A DNA stretch of 64,000 bases from Megaleporinus macrocephalus (lineage: Eukaryota; Chordata; Actinopteri; Characiformes; Anostomidae), in assembly GCA_021613375.1 (NCBI GenBank), contig CM038711.1, positions 15,524,576 through 15,588,575 on the forward strand. The letters are read 5' to 3'. Position numbers and translations under genes: made by a program. This document shows, piece after piece, positions 11,838 through 22,329 of this stretch (within the stretch, counting starts at the first letter, position 1; each line of letters opens with the position of its first letter). Below the pieces are notes generated by a model. It was not told the DNA's origin and made no database searches. It was given only the letters and a program-made list of their open reading frames with translations.

Positions 11838-12420
11838 CAGGAAACATTGTGCTTCGAGTGAGTGCTTTTTTTATAGAGCACAGCACCAGACAAGAATCAC
11901 CACTCAGGGCTGAAATGGCCTGGAAACAAACAGCTCACTTCTAACCACACATTTCCTGCACACGGCGATAGCAAAGTCACACAAGCTACCTCACAGTCCG
12001 GCACAGCAAAGCACATTCAAACCCATGTTAAACTAAAAAACAACCTATTCACATTTTAAAGTCCCGAGAGACAAAGGCCAATCCACATGGCCACACCTTC
12101 CTTGGCATCACAAGCCAGTAGCAGGTTGCTACAGTATGTTTCGAGGCTGTTTTCCTCTAAAAGCCTGTGAGTTTGGCCTATCTTCATGAACTTCATGAAC
12201 CAGGTCATGGTTCAATCTTCCAGCAGGGAAATGTTCCAGAACATACTGTAGAGATGAAGTCACATGAAACATTTGCGCTTTAAGCGAGTGCCCTTATATT
12301 AATTGCCGCAGCAGGGAAGAACCACCAGCGCTGGCTGAAATGGCAAGGAAGCATGTCCTCTAACCACTTAGCTCCAAGTACCCCACAACCCAGCACAATA
12401 TAACACATTCGATGTAAGTA
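11838..12420 (+). repeat. Two diverged direct copies of an unnamed sequence
   Basis: Copy 1 (11838 to about 12030) and copy 2 (about 12256-12415) share, in the same order, GAAACATT, a CTTnrAGyGAGTGC word, a GAA-CACCA word, GGCTGAAATGGC, CTCTAACCAC, an AGyCCnGCACA word and CACATTC. The offset is about 415 bases. This is an old tandem or segmental duplication, or two adjacent insertions of the same repeat. Family unknown. Confidence 0.6.
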
Positions 12421-12544
12421 CACGTCTACACATGTAATAAAAGACTTTACTGCAGTATAGAAACACTGTTAAAAGTTCAAAACAGACCACTCACTCCTCT
12501 GTTCCTACTGCAATATATTTGAACTAGCTGAAAATAATCCATAT

Positions 12545-12552
12545 ATTATGAC
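12545..12552 (+). repeat. Left 8-bp target-site duplication (ATTATGAC)
   Basis: ATTATGAC lies immediately before the left end of the hAT element and is repeated exactly at 13604-13611 after its right end. Confidence 0.95.
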
Positions 12553-13603
12553 TAGGGCTGGGCGATAAAACGATAACGATAATTATTGCGAAACAACATG
12601 TCCTCGTTAGAACTTTAAGACGTAGTCGATAGAAAGTCGATAGAATTAAGTTCCGTCCGTGTTTTGAGAGACAACACAAACAGCAAATGAGAATGAGAAT
12701 AGCGCCACCCCCAACCAATCAGGTGGCTGAACTGGAGTTCCAGCCACTTCGCGTTTGGTTGAAGCACACAGCAATAAGTTACTGCAGACACCACAGTCGA
12801 CCAGAGAGAACGAAATAAGAAAAAAACAACGACAGAAAACGTTAACTACTGCTGAAAGAAACATGTTACATGTGTCAGTAATCTTAAAATAATCTGCTAA
12901 GATAAGAACAACTAGTAAACAGGTGCTGTCCTGCTGCTGTGTTGATAAGCGCTACGGAGTGTTTGAGCTTCAAGTGCTGGTGTGTAGCAGCTGTACAGTT
13001 GTGTTGTGCAGAGCTGACAGAGCAGCACACTGTTGTGTTTCTGTGTAAAATACTTCCACAACTTTAGATGTAGGTGAGTGATTGTTTGTAGTTGAAGCTT
13101 GCGCTCCGGATAAATCCATGCTTTCAGTGGGAGCGGCCACCTTTGCGACGCATTGACGCACGTTATGCTAACGTAATTTCGTAATCGATAAACATAAACA
13201 TGTATACTGTATGAGTGAGAACGCTAAGGCAAAGTTCCCTTTATAATCCAAAAACCCGAGCAGGGAAACTTTTTTTCTACCGAAACAGAATCGCTAAACA
13301 AACTCACCATTTGAGCCGATAGAGAGTCGACTCACTTACGAGTCCTTTCCTCAGCCCTTAAAGGGCCAGCAACAGCCTGCTTAACACAGTGTCTGTGTGT
13401 GAATACTGTTCATAATGTTCTATAGTACATTTGTCTATTTGTCTGAAAATAAAAAACAATTGAAGAAAAAAATAAAATTTTGATACCTTCATATCTCACT
13501 TAAAGTAAAAAGTTATTTAAAGTTATATCGTGATATATATCGATATCGACTGATATGAAAAAAATTATCGTGATAAGATCTTTTCCAATATCGCCCAGCC
13601 CTA
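12553..13603. mobile_element. Non-autonomous hAT element, 1,051 bp
   Basis: The left end is TAGGGCTGGGCGATA and the right end is its exact reverse complement, TATCGCCCAGCCCTA. Weaker inverted similarity continues inward with repeated CGATAA and ATCGTGATA words. The 8-bp direct duplication ATTATGAC flanks both ends, as expected for the hAT superfamily. The interior has no transposase-length frame. The longest is a minus-strand frame of 63 codons at 12970-13161, which may be a leftover of the parent transposase start region. The perfect target duplication and 15-bp ends suggest relatively late insertion compared with neighbouring relics. It would need transposase supplied from elsewhere. Confidence 0.93.
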
Positions 13604-13611
13604 ATTATGAC
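13604..13611 (+). repeat. Right 8-bp target-site duplication (ATTATGAC)
   Basis: Exact copy of 12545-12552, directly after the right hAT end. Confidence 0.95.
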
Positions 13612-13717
13612 ATTAACAGTCTAACAGTGTAAAGGTCAGCTGGTGTGCTCAAATGATGTAGGAAACTAAAACAGGAAATTTTGCTTGTATATATTTTGTT
13701 TGGCCTCTATTATATTT

Positions 13718-14040
13718 ATAGCTTATCTGTTGCTGCACAGTTTGTGTTGGTCATCCTCAAGTCCTTCATCAGTGGTCTCACGATGCTGCCCACAAGACAA
13801 TGTTGGCTGAATGTTACTTTTTGGTAGACTATTCTCAGTCCAGCAGTGACAGTAAGGTGTTTAAAAACTCCACCAGCACTGCTGTGTCTGACCCAGCACA
13901 ACACACTAACACACTTTTACCACGTCAGTGTCACTGCAGTTATGAGAATGATCCACCACCCCTTTAATATCTGCTCTGTGGCGGTCATCTGGGGGTCCTG
14001 AAGAACAGGGTAATAGGAACCTAACAAAGTGTGCAGAAAA
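13718..14040 (+). repeat. Dispersed fish repeat, family A, copy 1
   Basis: Shares several ordered blocks with copy 2 at 24.9-25.3 kb, for example TTCATCAGTGGTC, a GTTGGCTG-AT word, GTGTCACTGCAGT and GAGAATGAT. I recognise it as a dispersed repeat common in characins and catfish; the superfamily is not settled. Its tail runs into the (CA)n(TA)n microsatellite, and a possible remaining end (ACAAGGAGGCAC) lies at about 14182. Confidence 0.7.
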
Positions 14041-14050
14041 ACAGATGTAT

Positions 14051-14058
14051 CACACACA

Positions 14059-14127
<69 letters not shown>
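14051..14127 (+). repeat. (CA)n(TA)n compound microsatellite
   Basis: CA dinucleotides followed directly by TA dinucleotides. It produces meaningless His-Thr and Ile-Tyr frames on both strands. Confidence 0.97.
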
Positions 14128-14131
<4 letters not shown>

Positions 14132-14205
14132 CTTGGCGTGTGTGTGTGGAGGGAGTTTAGGCTGCAGAGACTTAGCAGTTTACAAGGAGGCACTTGTGGA
14201 TGTTT

Positions 14206-14760
14206 TTTTTCTTCTTCTCTGCTCATAGGTGTTGCTCCTCAGCTCAGAAAAGGTGAAGGGTTCAGTAATGCCCTTAGGGAGCGTCAGGAAAGGTTTAGCT
14301 GTATGGATCTTGATTGCTACCCAGCAGGCAGCGCAGCTCCAGTGGGTTTTTAAAGGAACACCTGCGGCTACCCTGCCTAAACAAAACCGAACGCTCGCTC
14401 AAACGTCTCGATTATGGAATTTGTGAAAACATGACCGCACAAATGAGTTCTGAGATGACTCAGATATGGTTCAAATGACTGAGGCCTCTTTTTGTAGATT
14501 TGAGTTATTTTCCCATTTACAAGAATATGTAAATTACTACAGATGCAGACCTCTACCGTACAGATGGAAGAAAAATATGGAAAATGAAGATAAAAGACTT
14601 GTAAAGAGAGCATAAAAAGAAGGAAAATATGATGCATTATACAGCACACAATACAAACTAGTTTAAAAAGATTAAAATCTAATACAAATACCCAACACCC
14701 CGTGGGGTATATATTTTAACAAAGAACTGCAAGAATTGATGTACTATTCTATTGAGCAGA
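14206..14760. other. Intergenic sequence, nothing recognised
   Basis: No repeat or gene recognised. Short frames on both strands overlap and lack coding features. Confidence 0.5.
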
Positions 14761-14762
14761 TA

Positions 14763-15970
14763 CAGTGCTGTATGAGAAATGACACAGGGAAAAAGTATTG
14801 AACATGCTTACTGAAATTTATTTAAATACTGCATACATAAAACTTGGTTGATAATGACACCTCCTGTATGGAGAAACTAGTCGTATGCATTGCTCAGGTG
14901 TGATTTTGGCCTATTACTCCACACAAACACTCTTCAAATCCTAAAGGTTCCGTGGGCTCCTTCTATGAACTCTGAGCTTTAGATCTTTCCATAGACTTTC
15001 AATTGTATTCAGGTCAAGTGATTGGTTGGACCATTCTAGCAGATATATCTTCTTTCTCTGAAACAAATTGAAAGTTTCCTTGGCTGTGTGTTTGGGGTCA
15101 TTGTCTTGCTGAAATGTCCACCCTCATGTTATCTTCATCATGCTGGTAGATGACAGCAGATTTTTATCACAAATGTCTCATTTGTCTATTCAACCTTCCT
15201 TCAACAGCCCCACACCATGATGTTCCCAAATCCAAACGTCACTGTTGGTATGGTGTTTTGGGGTGATATACAGAGCCTTTTGGCCTCCAAACATGATGTG
15301 TGTAATGGTATCAAATGCTGAGAGAATATCATCTGACCAGACAATATTCTATTTATTTCACAGGCTTGTCTAAATGGTAAATTGTTCAGCAATATTTAAA
15401 CACGCTTCAACATGCTTTTTCTTTAGCAATGGATTCTTCCATGGTGAGTGTGCATACAGGCCATGGCAGTTAAGTGCATTACTTATTGTTTTCTTTGAAA
15501 CAATTGTACCTGCTGATTCCAGGTCTTTCTGTAGCTCTCCACAGGTGGTCCTTGGCTCTTAACTGTTCTGATATTTCCTCCATCCTCTGTCTGTCTCGTG
15601 GGGAGCACCTGGTCGTGGCAAGTTTATGGTGATATATGTTCTTTCCACTTCTGGATTATGGCCCCAACACCTTTTTATAGGGCATCATTTAAACTAGTTA
15701 ATATTAATTTGTAATAAGTGGCTGGATTGCTTTCTAATTACTGATAGATTTCAGCTGGTGTCATGCACCTCTCTTTCTTCATGTGTTCAATACGTTTTCC
15801 CTGTGTCATTTCTCATAACCACACAAAACTTAATTTATGGACATCTATGGTTTGATTTCTTGCATGTGTGAATTAGATGGGTTGTTACCAACATATGGTA
15901 AGAATAGCACCTTTAGAAATATGTTTACTTAAAAAATTGGTGACGTGTTCAATACTTATTTCACCCACTG
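14763..15970 (-). mobile_element. Tc1/mariner element, decayed copy (family 2)
   Basis: The plus-strand right end reads ATTTCACCCACTG followed by TA (15971-15972), the left end CAGTG preceded by TA (14761-14762): TA target sites as in Tc1 elements. Inside both ends lies an inverted block, TGAGAAATGACACAGGG at about 14773-14789 and its reverse complement at about 15798-15814, each next to a GTATTGAAC/GTTCAATAC word. The left terminal part appears shortened. The transposase relic is on the minus strand. Confidence 0.88.
14823..15782 (-). pseudogene. Tc1-type transposase relic, near full length
   Basis: Minus-strand remnant of a DDE transposase. It can be followed from a likely start (MKKERC, at 15782) through the DNA-binding half to [12 protein letters not shown] at about 15075-15112 (second catalytic Asp) and [15 protein letters not shown] at about 14975-15020 (third catalytic residue, Glu at 14998-15000). 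The Asp to Glu spacing fits DD34E-type Tc1 transposases. Several frameshifts and stops interrupt it. The length (about 960 bases) is slightly under the usual 1,020, consistent with small deletions. Inactive. Confidence 0.85.
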
Positions 15971-15972
15971 TA

Positions 15973-16565
15973 TTTACATTGGAACATTTTAGTGTAGTGA
16001 ACAAACCGCTTATCCTAAGCTGCACTGTTGCAATATTAGACAGTGATGTCACAATCTGTGCCATACAGAGGGTTAGGACAGTTACTTTACCTTTAATGCT
16101 TTAAAAATTACTGATTACCTATTAAAATTTAAAAGGGTTAATGACGATCATTCTAATTTATTGCTATCTATATTTTTCTATACAATTGTAATAATTAAAA
16201 AAAATCAAGAAATCCAAGATGGCAGCCCATGGACAGCTATTGGTCTCACTGTATTGGACTCATTGTCTCCATACAACGTGAAATATATGTTAATATTCGC
16301 TAGAACATGAATATCAAATAATACATCAAATTTACAATATTATGTGGTTATTCTAAAATTGTCAAAAAGTGTTCCATTTAAGCTTTAATGTTTATGGCCC
16401 AAACAAAGGCTCTACCATTAATATCACTAGCAATCTGTATCCTTCTTCCAGTGATTACTATATAAAAAAAAAACATGATTTGGGGGACATAAATGTTGTA
16501 CTTTGTGTGTGCTATTTTTTGTTCCATTTGAAAATATGTAGTATATATAGGTACTTAGGAATTCC
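15973..16565. other. Intergenic sequence, nothing recognised
   Basis: AT-rich sequence; no recognisable element. Confidence 0.5.
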
Positions 16566-16680
16566 AGGTGTTTGCTAAGGTGTTGCCCGACTGTTACCAT
16601 AGCATCCCGGGTAATTGTTGAGTTCTTGCTAGGCTATTGCTATGGTATCTTAGATAGCATCCTGACATTGTTTGTGTAAT
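16566..16680. repeat. GCTATGGTATC-type degenerate fish repeat
   Basis: Irregular words TTGCTATGGTATCTTAG and ACCATAGCATCC, the degenerate tandem repeat type also seen in the opposite sense at about 21915-22125. Confidence 0.5.
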
Positions 16681-16689
16681 ATATGCTAG

Positions 16690-17200
16690 TATGTATGTGC
16701 GTCTAGATGTAATGTTTCTGAGGATAAATGTATGTGTAACAAATCACTACCAGAAGAAGATTTTAGATCAATGTGCAGGCTTTTTATTGCAATACAATAC
16801 AGGGGTTGAGAAAATGGGCAAAACAGAAACCAGAAAGCCAGGTCTGGAAACCCAGGCTTGGAGTAATCTTGGGTGTCAAGGTGGCTCTAGGGGAGGCCGC
16901 TCCTTTGTGAGATGAAACACAACCTGTGTATCGAGCCCCGTGGTGAACCTCGACAACACTAGTGATCAGCTTTTACTATGGAGTGAAGTAAGGAGCAGCC
17001 CTTGGTTCTCCAGGATCTAAATCCTGTCTGTACAGTTCATCGAGACACACTCTTGAAAACTTTGTGCTACCAGCTAAGTTTAAGGCACTTTGTGTTGCTC
17101 TCTGTGCAACAACTCTAAACAAAATCAGACTTACCTGGTATTTCATCAGTTCAAGTAAGCAAACACCACGTTTAAAATGAATCAAGGCTATAAGAGTGGA
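16690..17200. other. Unassigned balanced-composition segment
   Basis: More balanced in composition than its surroundings. A minus-strand frame of 69 codons (16976-17185) contains an internal perfect splice-donor-like CAG|GTAAGT (about 17129-17137) but no acceptor or domain that I recognise. It could be part of an unrecognised repeat; not called as a gene. Confidence 0.3.
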
Positions 17201-18400
17201 GCATCTAAATTTTAAAGTAAATCACTGTTTTAAAGTCTGCAGCTGGTTCTTTTTTTAAAGTTGTTACATTGTCATTGCTCACATCTGACCAGGACTGCAC
17301 AACTCAAGCTAGTCTCTGTGAGTTAAATGAGTTCAATCCATTTATTTATATAATATTCCATTTTTAATAATCATCCAAGATGTTTTGCAAAGATGAACCA
17401 CAATCTATGTTAAAAACCCCATGCTTTCCAAATTACCTGAATTCATGGTGGTTTTTGTTTGGAGGTTTTGTTTGGACCTATAGGGTGGGCTTTACCATTA
17501 ATTTTGCTTAAGCCAGAAATATACTTCAGCAAAACAGAAGCTTGATGTATTATTAGCTTCCTAAAATCCCGCAAAATAGGAGAACAGCTCAACCAAACAT
17601 TTTGGTGCATTTAAAAAGTCGTATACCTTTGTATTTAGAAAGTATTGCCACATAAAATTCTTGGCTCAGGAAGCCTCAGCTCAAATTGAAGTATTGTTAA
17701 ATAAAGGTGCCATGCTATGTTACTTAGAGTCTTGGATTGTTTCACCTTGGTTGGTAGCAGATCTGGCTGTAGCCTATTAAAGCCCCAATGATTTATTTTG
17801 GGAGCTTCAATTTACTGATGTACTGTACAATTAGAGGCTAACTGATAAAACAAAAATTGTATTCACAAACTGAGATCCACAAGTCTGAGGTCTATAAAAT
17901 CTATAAAAAAAAAATCAACAATTTGTGTTGATTTACTCTACCTTAAAAGCCAAACATACTCTTATCTTTAAACTTTTCTCCTCATCTTCTCATTTTGTAC
18001 TATTTGCTTTTTAAGTCTACATGCATACATTGTTGTTTGAGACATGATTAATTAGGGTTTTTACCTCATTCAAACATTTTAGACAACATACATGGTACAG
18101 TAATGTTAGCTACAGGGTCATAGGCAGCTTTTGTTCCTCACGCAGCAGACACTGGTTGGGAGACTTTAACAAGCACTGTAACCAAAGAAGTAAAGGAGCA
18201 TACTTTACAACAAACAACAAATCGCCCTAAAGCAATGACGCCATGCTTTTGAAATCAGGTAACGCTGGACAAGTAATAATGGTGAACACTGTCCCTGTTT
18301 ATTGGTAATAGGCCCCTGCACTGATCCATGGCTCACTGTTATTGTAAGCTCACTGGACCATCCATGACAGATGCCAGTGGAACCGTACCAAATACATGCA
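17201..18400. other. Intergenic sequence, nothing recognised
   Basis: No repeat, gene or motif recognised. Confidence 0.5.
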
Positions 18401-18760
18401 AGTGCACATCAATAGCATCAGAAGCCAACCTGTCATTCTTACAGCTCTCAGTCCACATCCATCTGCCGGGCCAATCTGATACTTATTAAGTGAACATTAT
18501 CAACAGAGGGAGTTTTCCTCCGCTTCACTTGGTCCACAGCACTCCAGAGAGAGTGGATCAGCGGGCCTGAGAATGAGGCACAGAAATAAAGCCATTTTCT
18601 TGTGGTGACAAGATGTAACAGTCAGGCAACTCATGTCTGCTATGCATTAGCTGCCAGATCCAGTGGAGTTTGTTCTTGTAAATGTGATGATGCTTAGCAT
18701 TAAATTGCAAGATTTCTGTTCACCACAGCACACAGTGGTGTATGGCTTGGTTAAAAATGC
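18400..18760. promoter_or_regulatory. Candidate conserved non-coding block D
   Basis: Balanced, non-repetitive, non-coding. Contains ATGCATTAGCTGCC and ATGCTTAGCATTAAATTGC (octamer and homeodomain-like words). Candidate only on composition. Confidence 0.22.
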
Positions 18761-18800
18761 TGAGCATTACCTATCTAGTGGATACGTAAAGTAATATTTT

Positions 18801-18819
18801 GTGTGTGTGTGTGTGTGTG
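18801..18819 (+). repeat. (GT)n microsatellite
   Basis: About nine uninterrupted GT dinucleotides. Confidence 0.95.
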
Positions 18820-18820
18820 A

Positions 18821-19465
18821 GTTAGAATTTAGCTAATAACATATTAGGACCAACATTTCATCTGCCACGAATTCATTTACAAAAACCATGAATAAATCCC
18901 ACATAAGTTTGACTATGGATGGAAGAAGCAGAGGCTGATTATAAGTATGCATTATGCAAAAGATAAAAAGAGGGGAAAAAATATGGAATTTGAAAATCTG
19001 CACTGATGTAAATTGATACTTGTGGAAGAGTTATCATTCTGTGACCATGATGAGAAGTGATGATTTCATCTACAAGTAAAAATAAAAAAAACAAATGTTT
19101 TATGAATTTTCCTCAGGCTTGTAATGCTCGAGTCTGCATGCTTTTTGTGTACTGCCGCCACGCATCCACAAATAATTCAGCCTTGGCTGTATGTTGAGGT
19201 AAAGTACACAGGCATTCTTATTTATTTTGTGTTTGCTGTGTTTATTTCAATGTTGACTACAAATAGTGTAGCTATATTTTGGCCCGCCTACATGAAGCTT
19301 TTCATCAACAAATGGTCAGGCTTGGCCTTGTAAGTGAACTCCAGGCCCAAGGATAGTTCTTGGTGCATGTACTGGAACATATGGGTTTTGTTGTGACTTG
19401 CATTTTCTCTAACAGTCTATGTTCTCGGAGGTCCCTCCTGGCATTAACACTTTGAAACACCTCTT
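18821..19465. other. Intergenic sequence, nothing recognised
   Basis: No recognisable element. Confidence 0.5.
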
Positions 19466-19570
19466 CTCAGTGGTGGGAACAAGTCAGTAAGTAACATACA
19501 AGTCTTAAGTCAAGTCCCAAGTGCAAAAAAAGTCTCAAGTCAAGTTCAGAGACCTAAATTTTGAATTGTA
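19466..19570. repeat. CAAGT-word degenerate repeat
   Basis: Irregular repeats of TCAAGTC and CAAGTCTTAAG-like words, as in a common fish repeat also suspected at 6.5-7.2, 23.4 and 61.4-62.1 kb. Confidence 0.5.
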
Positions 19571-19667
19571 AACAAGTTGGTATATAACATTCAGAAAATT
19601 AATACAATTTCAATACTGTAATTCTCACTGATATATGACTGAATGACTGTCAGAAGTACACGATTTA

Positions 19668-20890
19668 CACCCCGATTTACAAAAAAATATATAGTATGCT
19701 GTGTAGAATGTAAAAAATTATCAATAAAAATGCAATGATATGCATCTCATAGACCCAACAGAACATAGAAAACATATCAGATGTTGAACGTGAGACATTG
19801 TAACATTTTATAAAAATGATTAACTCATTTAGAAATTGATGGAGGCAACACATCTCTAAAAATCTGCCCTTGTGTAAAATCCCCTGTCTGAAAACATCTG
19901 TGGAGTGAGGGGACCAATTGCTGAATCCATACTGTTGTGATTGTCTTGCTGAAATATGCAAGACCTTCCCTGAAAGAGATGTTGTCTGGATGGGAGCATA
20001 TATTGTTCTAAAACTTTCATATACTGTTGTAACCTGTATATACTGGAGCAATAGTAGAGCCTTTCCAGGCATGTGAGCTGCATGGGCACTAATGCAACAA
20101 CATACTATCAGAAGTGCCAACTTTTGAACTGTGCGTGGATCTTGAGTCTGCGTCCATGGTTTCCAAAAAATAAAAAAGCAAAACAAATTAAAACTTTTGC
20201 ATATTCTGGCCACAGAACCGTTTTCCATTTAGCCACCCTGCATTTTAAATGAGTTTTGGCCCAGAGAACATGATAATGCTTATGGATCATGTTGACATAT
20301 GGCTTCTTCTTTGCATGATACAGCTTTAACTTTTATTTGTGGATTGCTTGGCAACCTGTGTTCACAGTGATTTCTGGAGGCGTTCTTGTGCCCATGCAGT
20401 GATTTTCAATACATAATTCTGCCTGTTTTTAATGCAGTGCTGCAGAGGGCCCGAAAATCACTAACATCCAAAAATGACTGTTGGTTTTGTTCAATTCACA
20501 TTGCACTTTTTTATTTTATTATGTATTTTTTTGCAATTTTAAATACAGTTTTTCACCTTGCCTTTGCCTCTGCCTCTCTAAAATGCTCTTTTTATACCCA
20601 TTCAGATGACGTAGTTGGAAATTGCTTCTCAGCTGCTTTTTATTAGTACAACTCACATGTGTGGGATTTTGCTGTCACTGTCCCAACTTTTTTGAGATGC
20701 TTGGCTGCCATCAAGTTCTAAATGAGTAAATAATTTTCACGAAATAATACAATGCCTCACTGTCAACATCTGATGTGTACTATGTTCTTTTGTGAATAAA
20801 ATATGGATCTATGAAATTTGCAAATCACTGCATTCTGTTTATTTTTATATTTATTTTAATTTTAAGCAGCATCCAGGCTTTTTTGGAACT
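19668..20890 (-). mobile_element. Tc1/mariner element with long terminal inverted repeats (family 3)
   Basis: The two ends are inverted, diverged copies of about 200 bases (about 19668-19860 and about 20660-20890). Left words AGAACATAG, CAGATGTTGA, GAGACATTGTA and GATGGAGGCAACACATCTC reappear inverted on the right as TTCTATGTTC-type, TCAACATCTG, AATGCCTC and GATGCTTGGCTGCCATC. The interior encodes a minus-strand Tc1-type transposase relic. The extreme tips (ACACCCCGATT on the left, TTTTTTGGAACTTTAG on the right) are decayed, so the boundaries are within about 20 bases. Confidence 0.82.
19870..20600 (-). pseudogene. Tc1-type transposase relic (family 3)
   Basis: Minus-strand remnant. Recognisable pieces in order from its N-terminal side are WAKTHLKC..KWKTVLW (about 20215-20265, the region leading to the first catalytic Asp, itself lost), GNHGRRL (about 20140-20165) and MKVLEQYMLPSRQHLFQG followed by IFQQDN (about 19930-20030, second catalytic Asp). 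The C-terminal third with the last acidic residue is missing or unrecognisable, and the relic passes straight into the terminal repeat. The unusually long minus-strand frame over 19677-20228 runs in a different frame from most of these motifs and is not a gene. Confidence 0.75.
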
Positions 20891-20929
20891 TTAGTAGAGT
20901 GAAATTGATTTTAAACAGAATATGCCACC

Positions 20930-21300
20930 ATTTACTACTAGCATGTGATCGTAAATTGGCCTATTTATTTCTAATGCGTATTATTTAATAGTTTAAATAA
21001 TATAATCCAGCTGTGCATGACTCTCCTGCTAATTAAAAGCAGACAAAAGACAAAAGGCCATTGCCTGATTTGGCCATAAAGTCAGAATAAGCCATACAAA
21101 ATATGATTAATGCTTCCAAATCAGTGGTGCAACCTTCTAAGCATTATCGGCAGAAGACTGTGAGTTCAGCCTCTGGCAAAGCCACGGCTATCTGTGTCTA
21201 TGAGACCAAAACAGCATAATTAGTCAGCAGTACGTAATGCATTTAATTTTTAAATGGTCCTTTGTAGATTAATTATACTTTTAACAGAGTATCAGTAACA
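20930..21300. promoter_or_regulatory. Candidate conserved non-coding block E with SINE-like core
   Basis: TAATT-rich sequence (for example CTGCTAATTAAAAGCAG, itself a near palindrome, at about 21027). From about 21120 it includes a tRNA-like stretch: TCAGTGGTGCAACCTTCTAAGC (a weak A-box type word) followed about 30 bases later by TGAGTTCAGCCTC (a weak B-box type word). It could be a decayed tRNA-derived SINE lying in or exapted into a conserved block. Both ideas are tentative. Confidence 0.25.
21120..21230 (+). repeat. Possible tRNA-derived SINE fragment
   Basis: Weak A-box and B-box-like words in the right order, followed by GCCACGGCTATCTGTGTCTATGAG, which is similar in layout to tRNA-headed fish SINEs. 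No poly(A) or target duplication seen. Confidence 0.35.
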
Positions 21301-21454
21301 CATTAAGAATATCTCGGTGAAATAGCAGTAGTGAGGCATCTGAATACACTGAAGTATCTTCATGATGTACTATTGATACATCACTTACATCAAATAGACA
21401 AATTGTTGATATATTTCATATGTTTTACAATTTTTGGTTACAATTAACCAAAAG

Positions 21455-21600
21455 CTAATCCTAACTCTGACACTGCCCCTAATCCCAACCTTAATTTTAA
21501 CCTCAACCCCAAACCTAAATCATAACCCAAAAACCTAGTCCTAACCATATTACTAGATCTTACACTAACCTTAAGCAATACCTAAATCAGTTCAACTCCA
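21455..21600 (-). repeat. Degenerate CCTAA-rich (telomere-like) tract
   Basis: Irregular repeats of CTAATCC, CCTAAAT, AACCTTAA and CCTAACC on the plus strand, i.e. TTAGG-like on the minus strand. A much longer TTAGGG-like tract of the opposite sense lies at 59958-60545. Confidence 0.7.
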
Positions 21601-21910
21601 GTTACAGGATGCTGTCAGCAGGATGTGTACAACAGTTTGTTGAGGATATTGAGATGCTCTGCATTATACATGTTCAGGTTAATATCTATAAATATAAATT
21701 TAAGAAGAAAAATACCTGAATTCAGCAGATTATAAGTAAATATTATTTAAACAGTTAATTAGAAGTCTCTTGATACTGAATGTATTTAGATGCTCAACCA
21801 TTGCTATATCATCTACAAAGGACTATTCCAAATGAAGTTTCAGCAAAAAAGCATTAAATTATGTGTTATGTTGAACTTGCTTAAACTGTCACAATAGACA
21901 TTTTGCCTGC
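21601..21910. other. Intergenic sequence, nothing recognised
   Basis: AT-rich; no recognisable element. Confidence 0.5.
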
Positions 21911-21914
21911 TTTT

Positions 21915-22125
21915 GGGACCCTTAGCAACTACCTGGGATACAATAGCAACACCTTAGTAACCATCTTGGATTCTATGACAATGGCCAAGCAACATCTTAG
22001 CAACCACCTGAGACAGCACAACAATAATCAAGCCACAACCTGAGTTGAAATAGCAAAACCCTAGAAACATTTTAGCAACCACCTGGACTACCATAGCTAC
22101 ACCTCAGCAATGGCTATTGGCTTTC
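21915..22125. repeat. AGCAACCACCTGG-type degenerate tandem repeat
   Basis: Irregular recurrence of TTAGCAACCACCTG and CCATAGC/AATAGCAACACC words at a spacing of about 30-45 bases, a repeat type common in fish genomes. Confidence 0.7.
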
Positions 22126-22329
22126 ATTCTCAGACGTTCCACATTAGTTTATTACATTTGTAGCAACATATCAACTGCTGTCCTTGTGGTATTTGTATGT
22201 CTCTGTATGTTCTTTGCTGTATTTGAAAATCTTATTACTTAATTCTTGGTTAGCAAAGTCAACATTTTCCTTTTGTAGACTATCTGCTATTAGTTTCCTC
22301 AAATGGTGCATTAGTTAATACTATATTTT

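Noticed and set aside
14031..14353. His/Thr and Ile/Tyr repeat frames
   Set aside because: Translation of the (CA)n(TA)n microsatellite.
19677..20228. Longest minus-strand frame (183 codons) as a gene
   Set aside because: It lies entirely within the family 3 Tc1 element, spans its terminal repeat, and the recognisable transposase motifs are mostly in other frames. No domain of its own.
21120..21230. Functional tRNA gene
   Set aside because: Neither cloverleaf stems nor a proper B box (GGTTCGANTCC) can be formed; at best a decayed SINE head.
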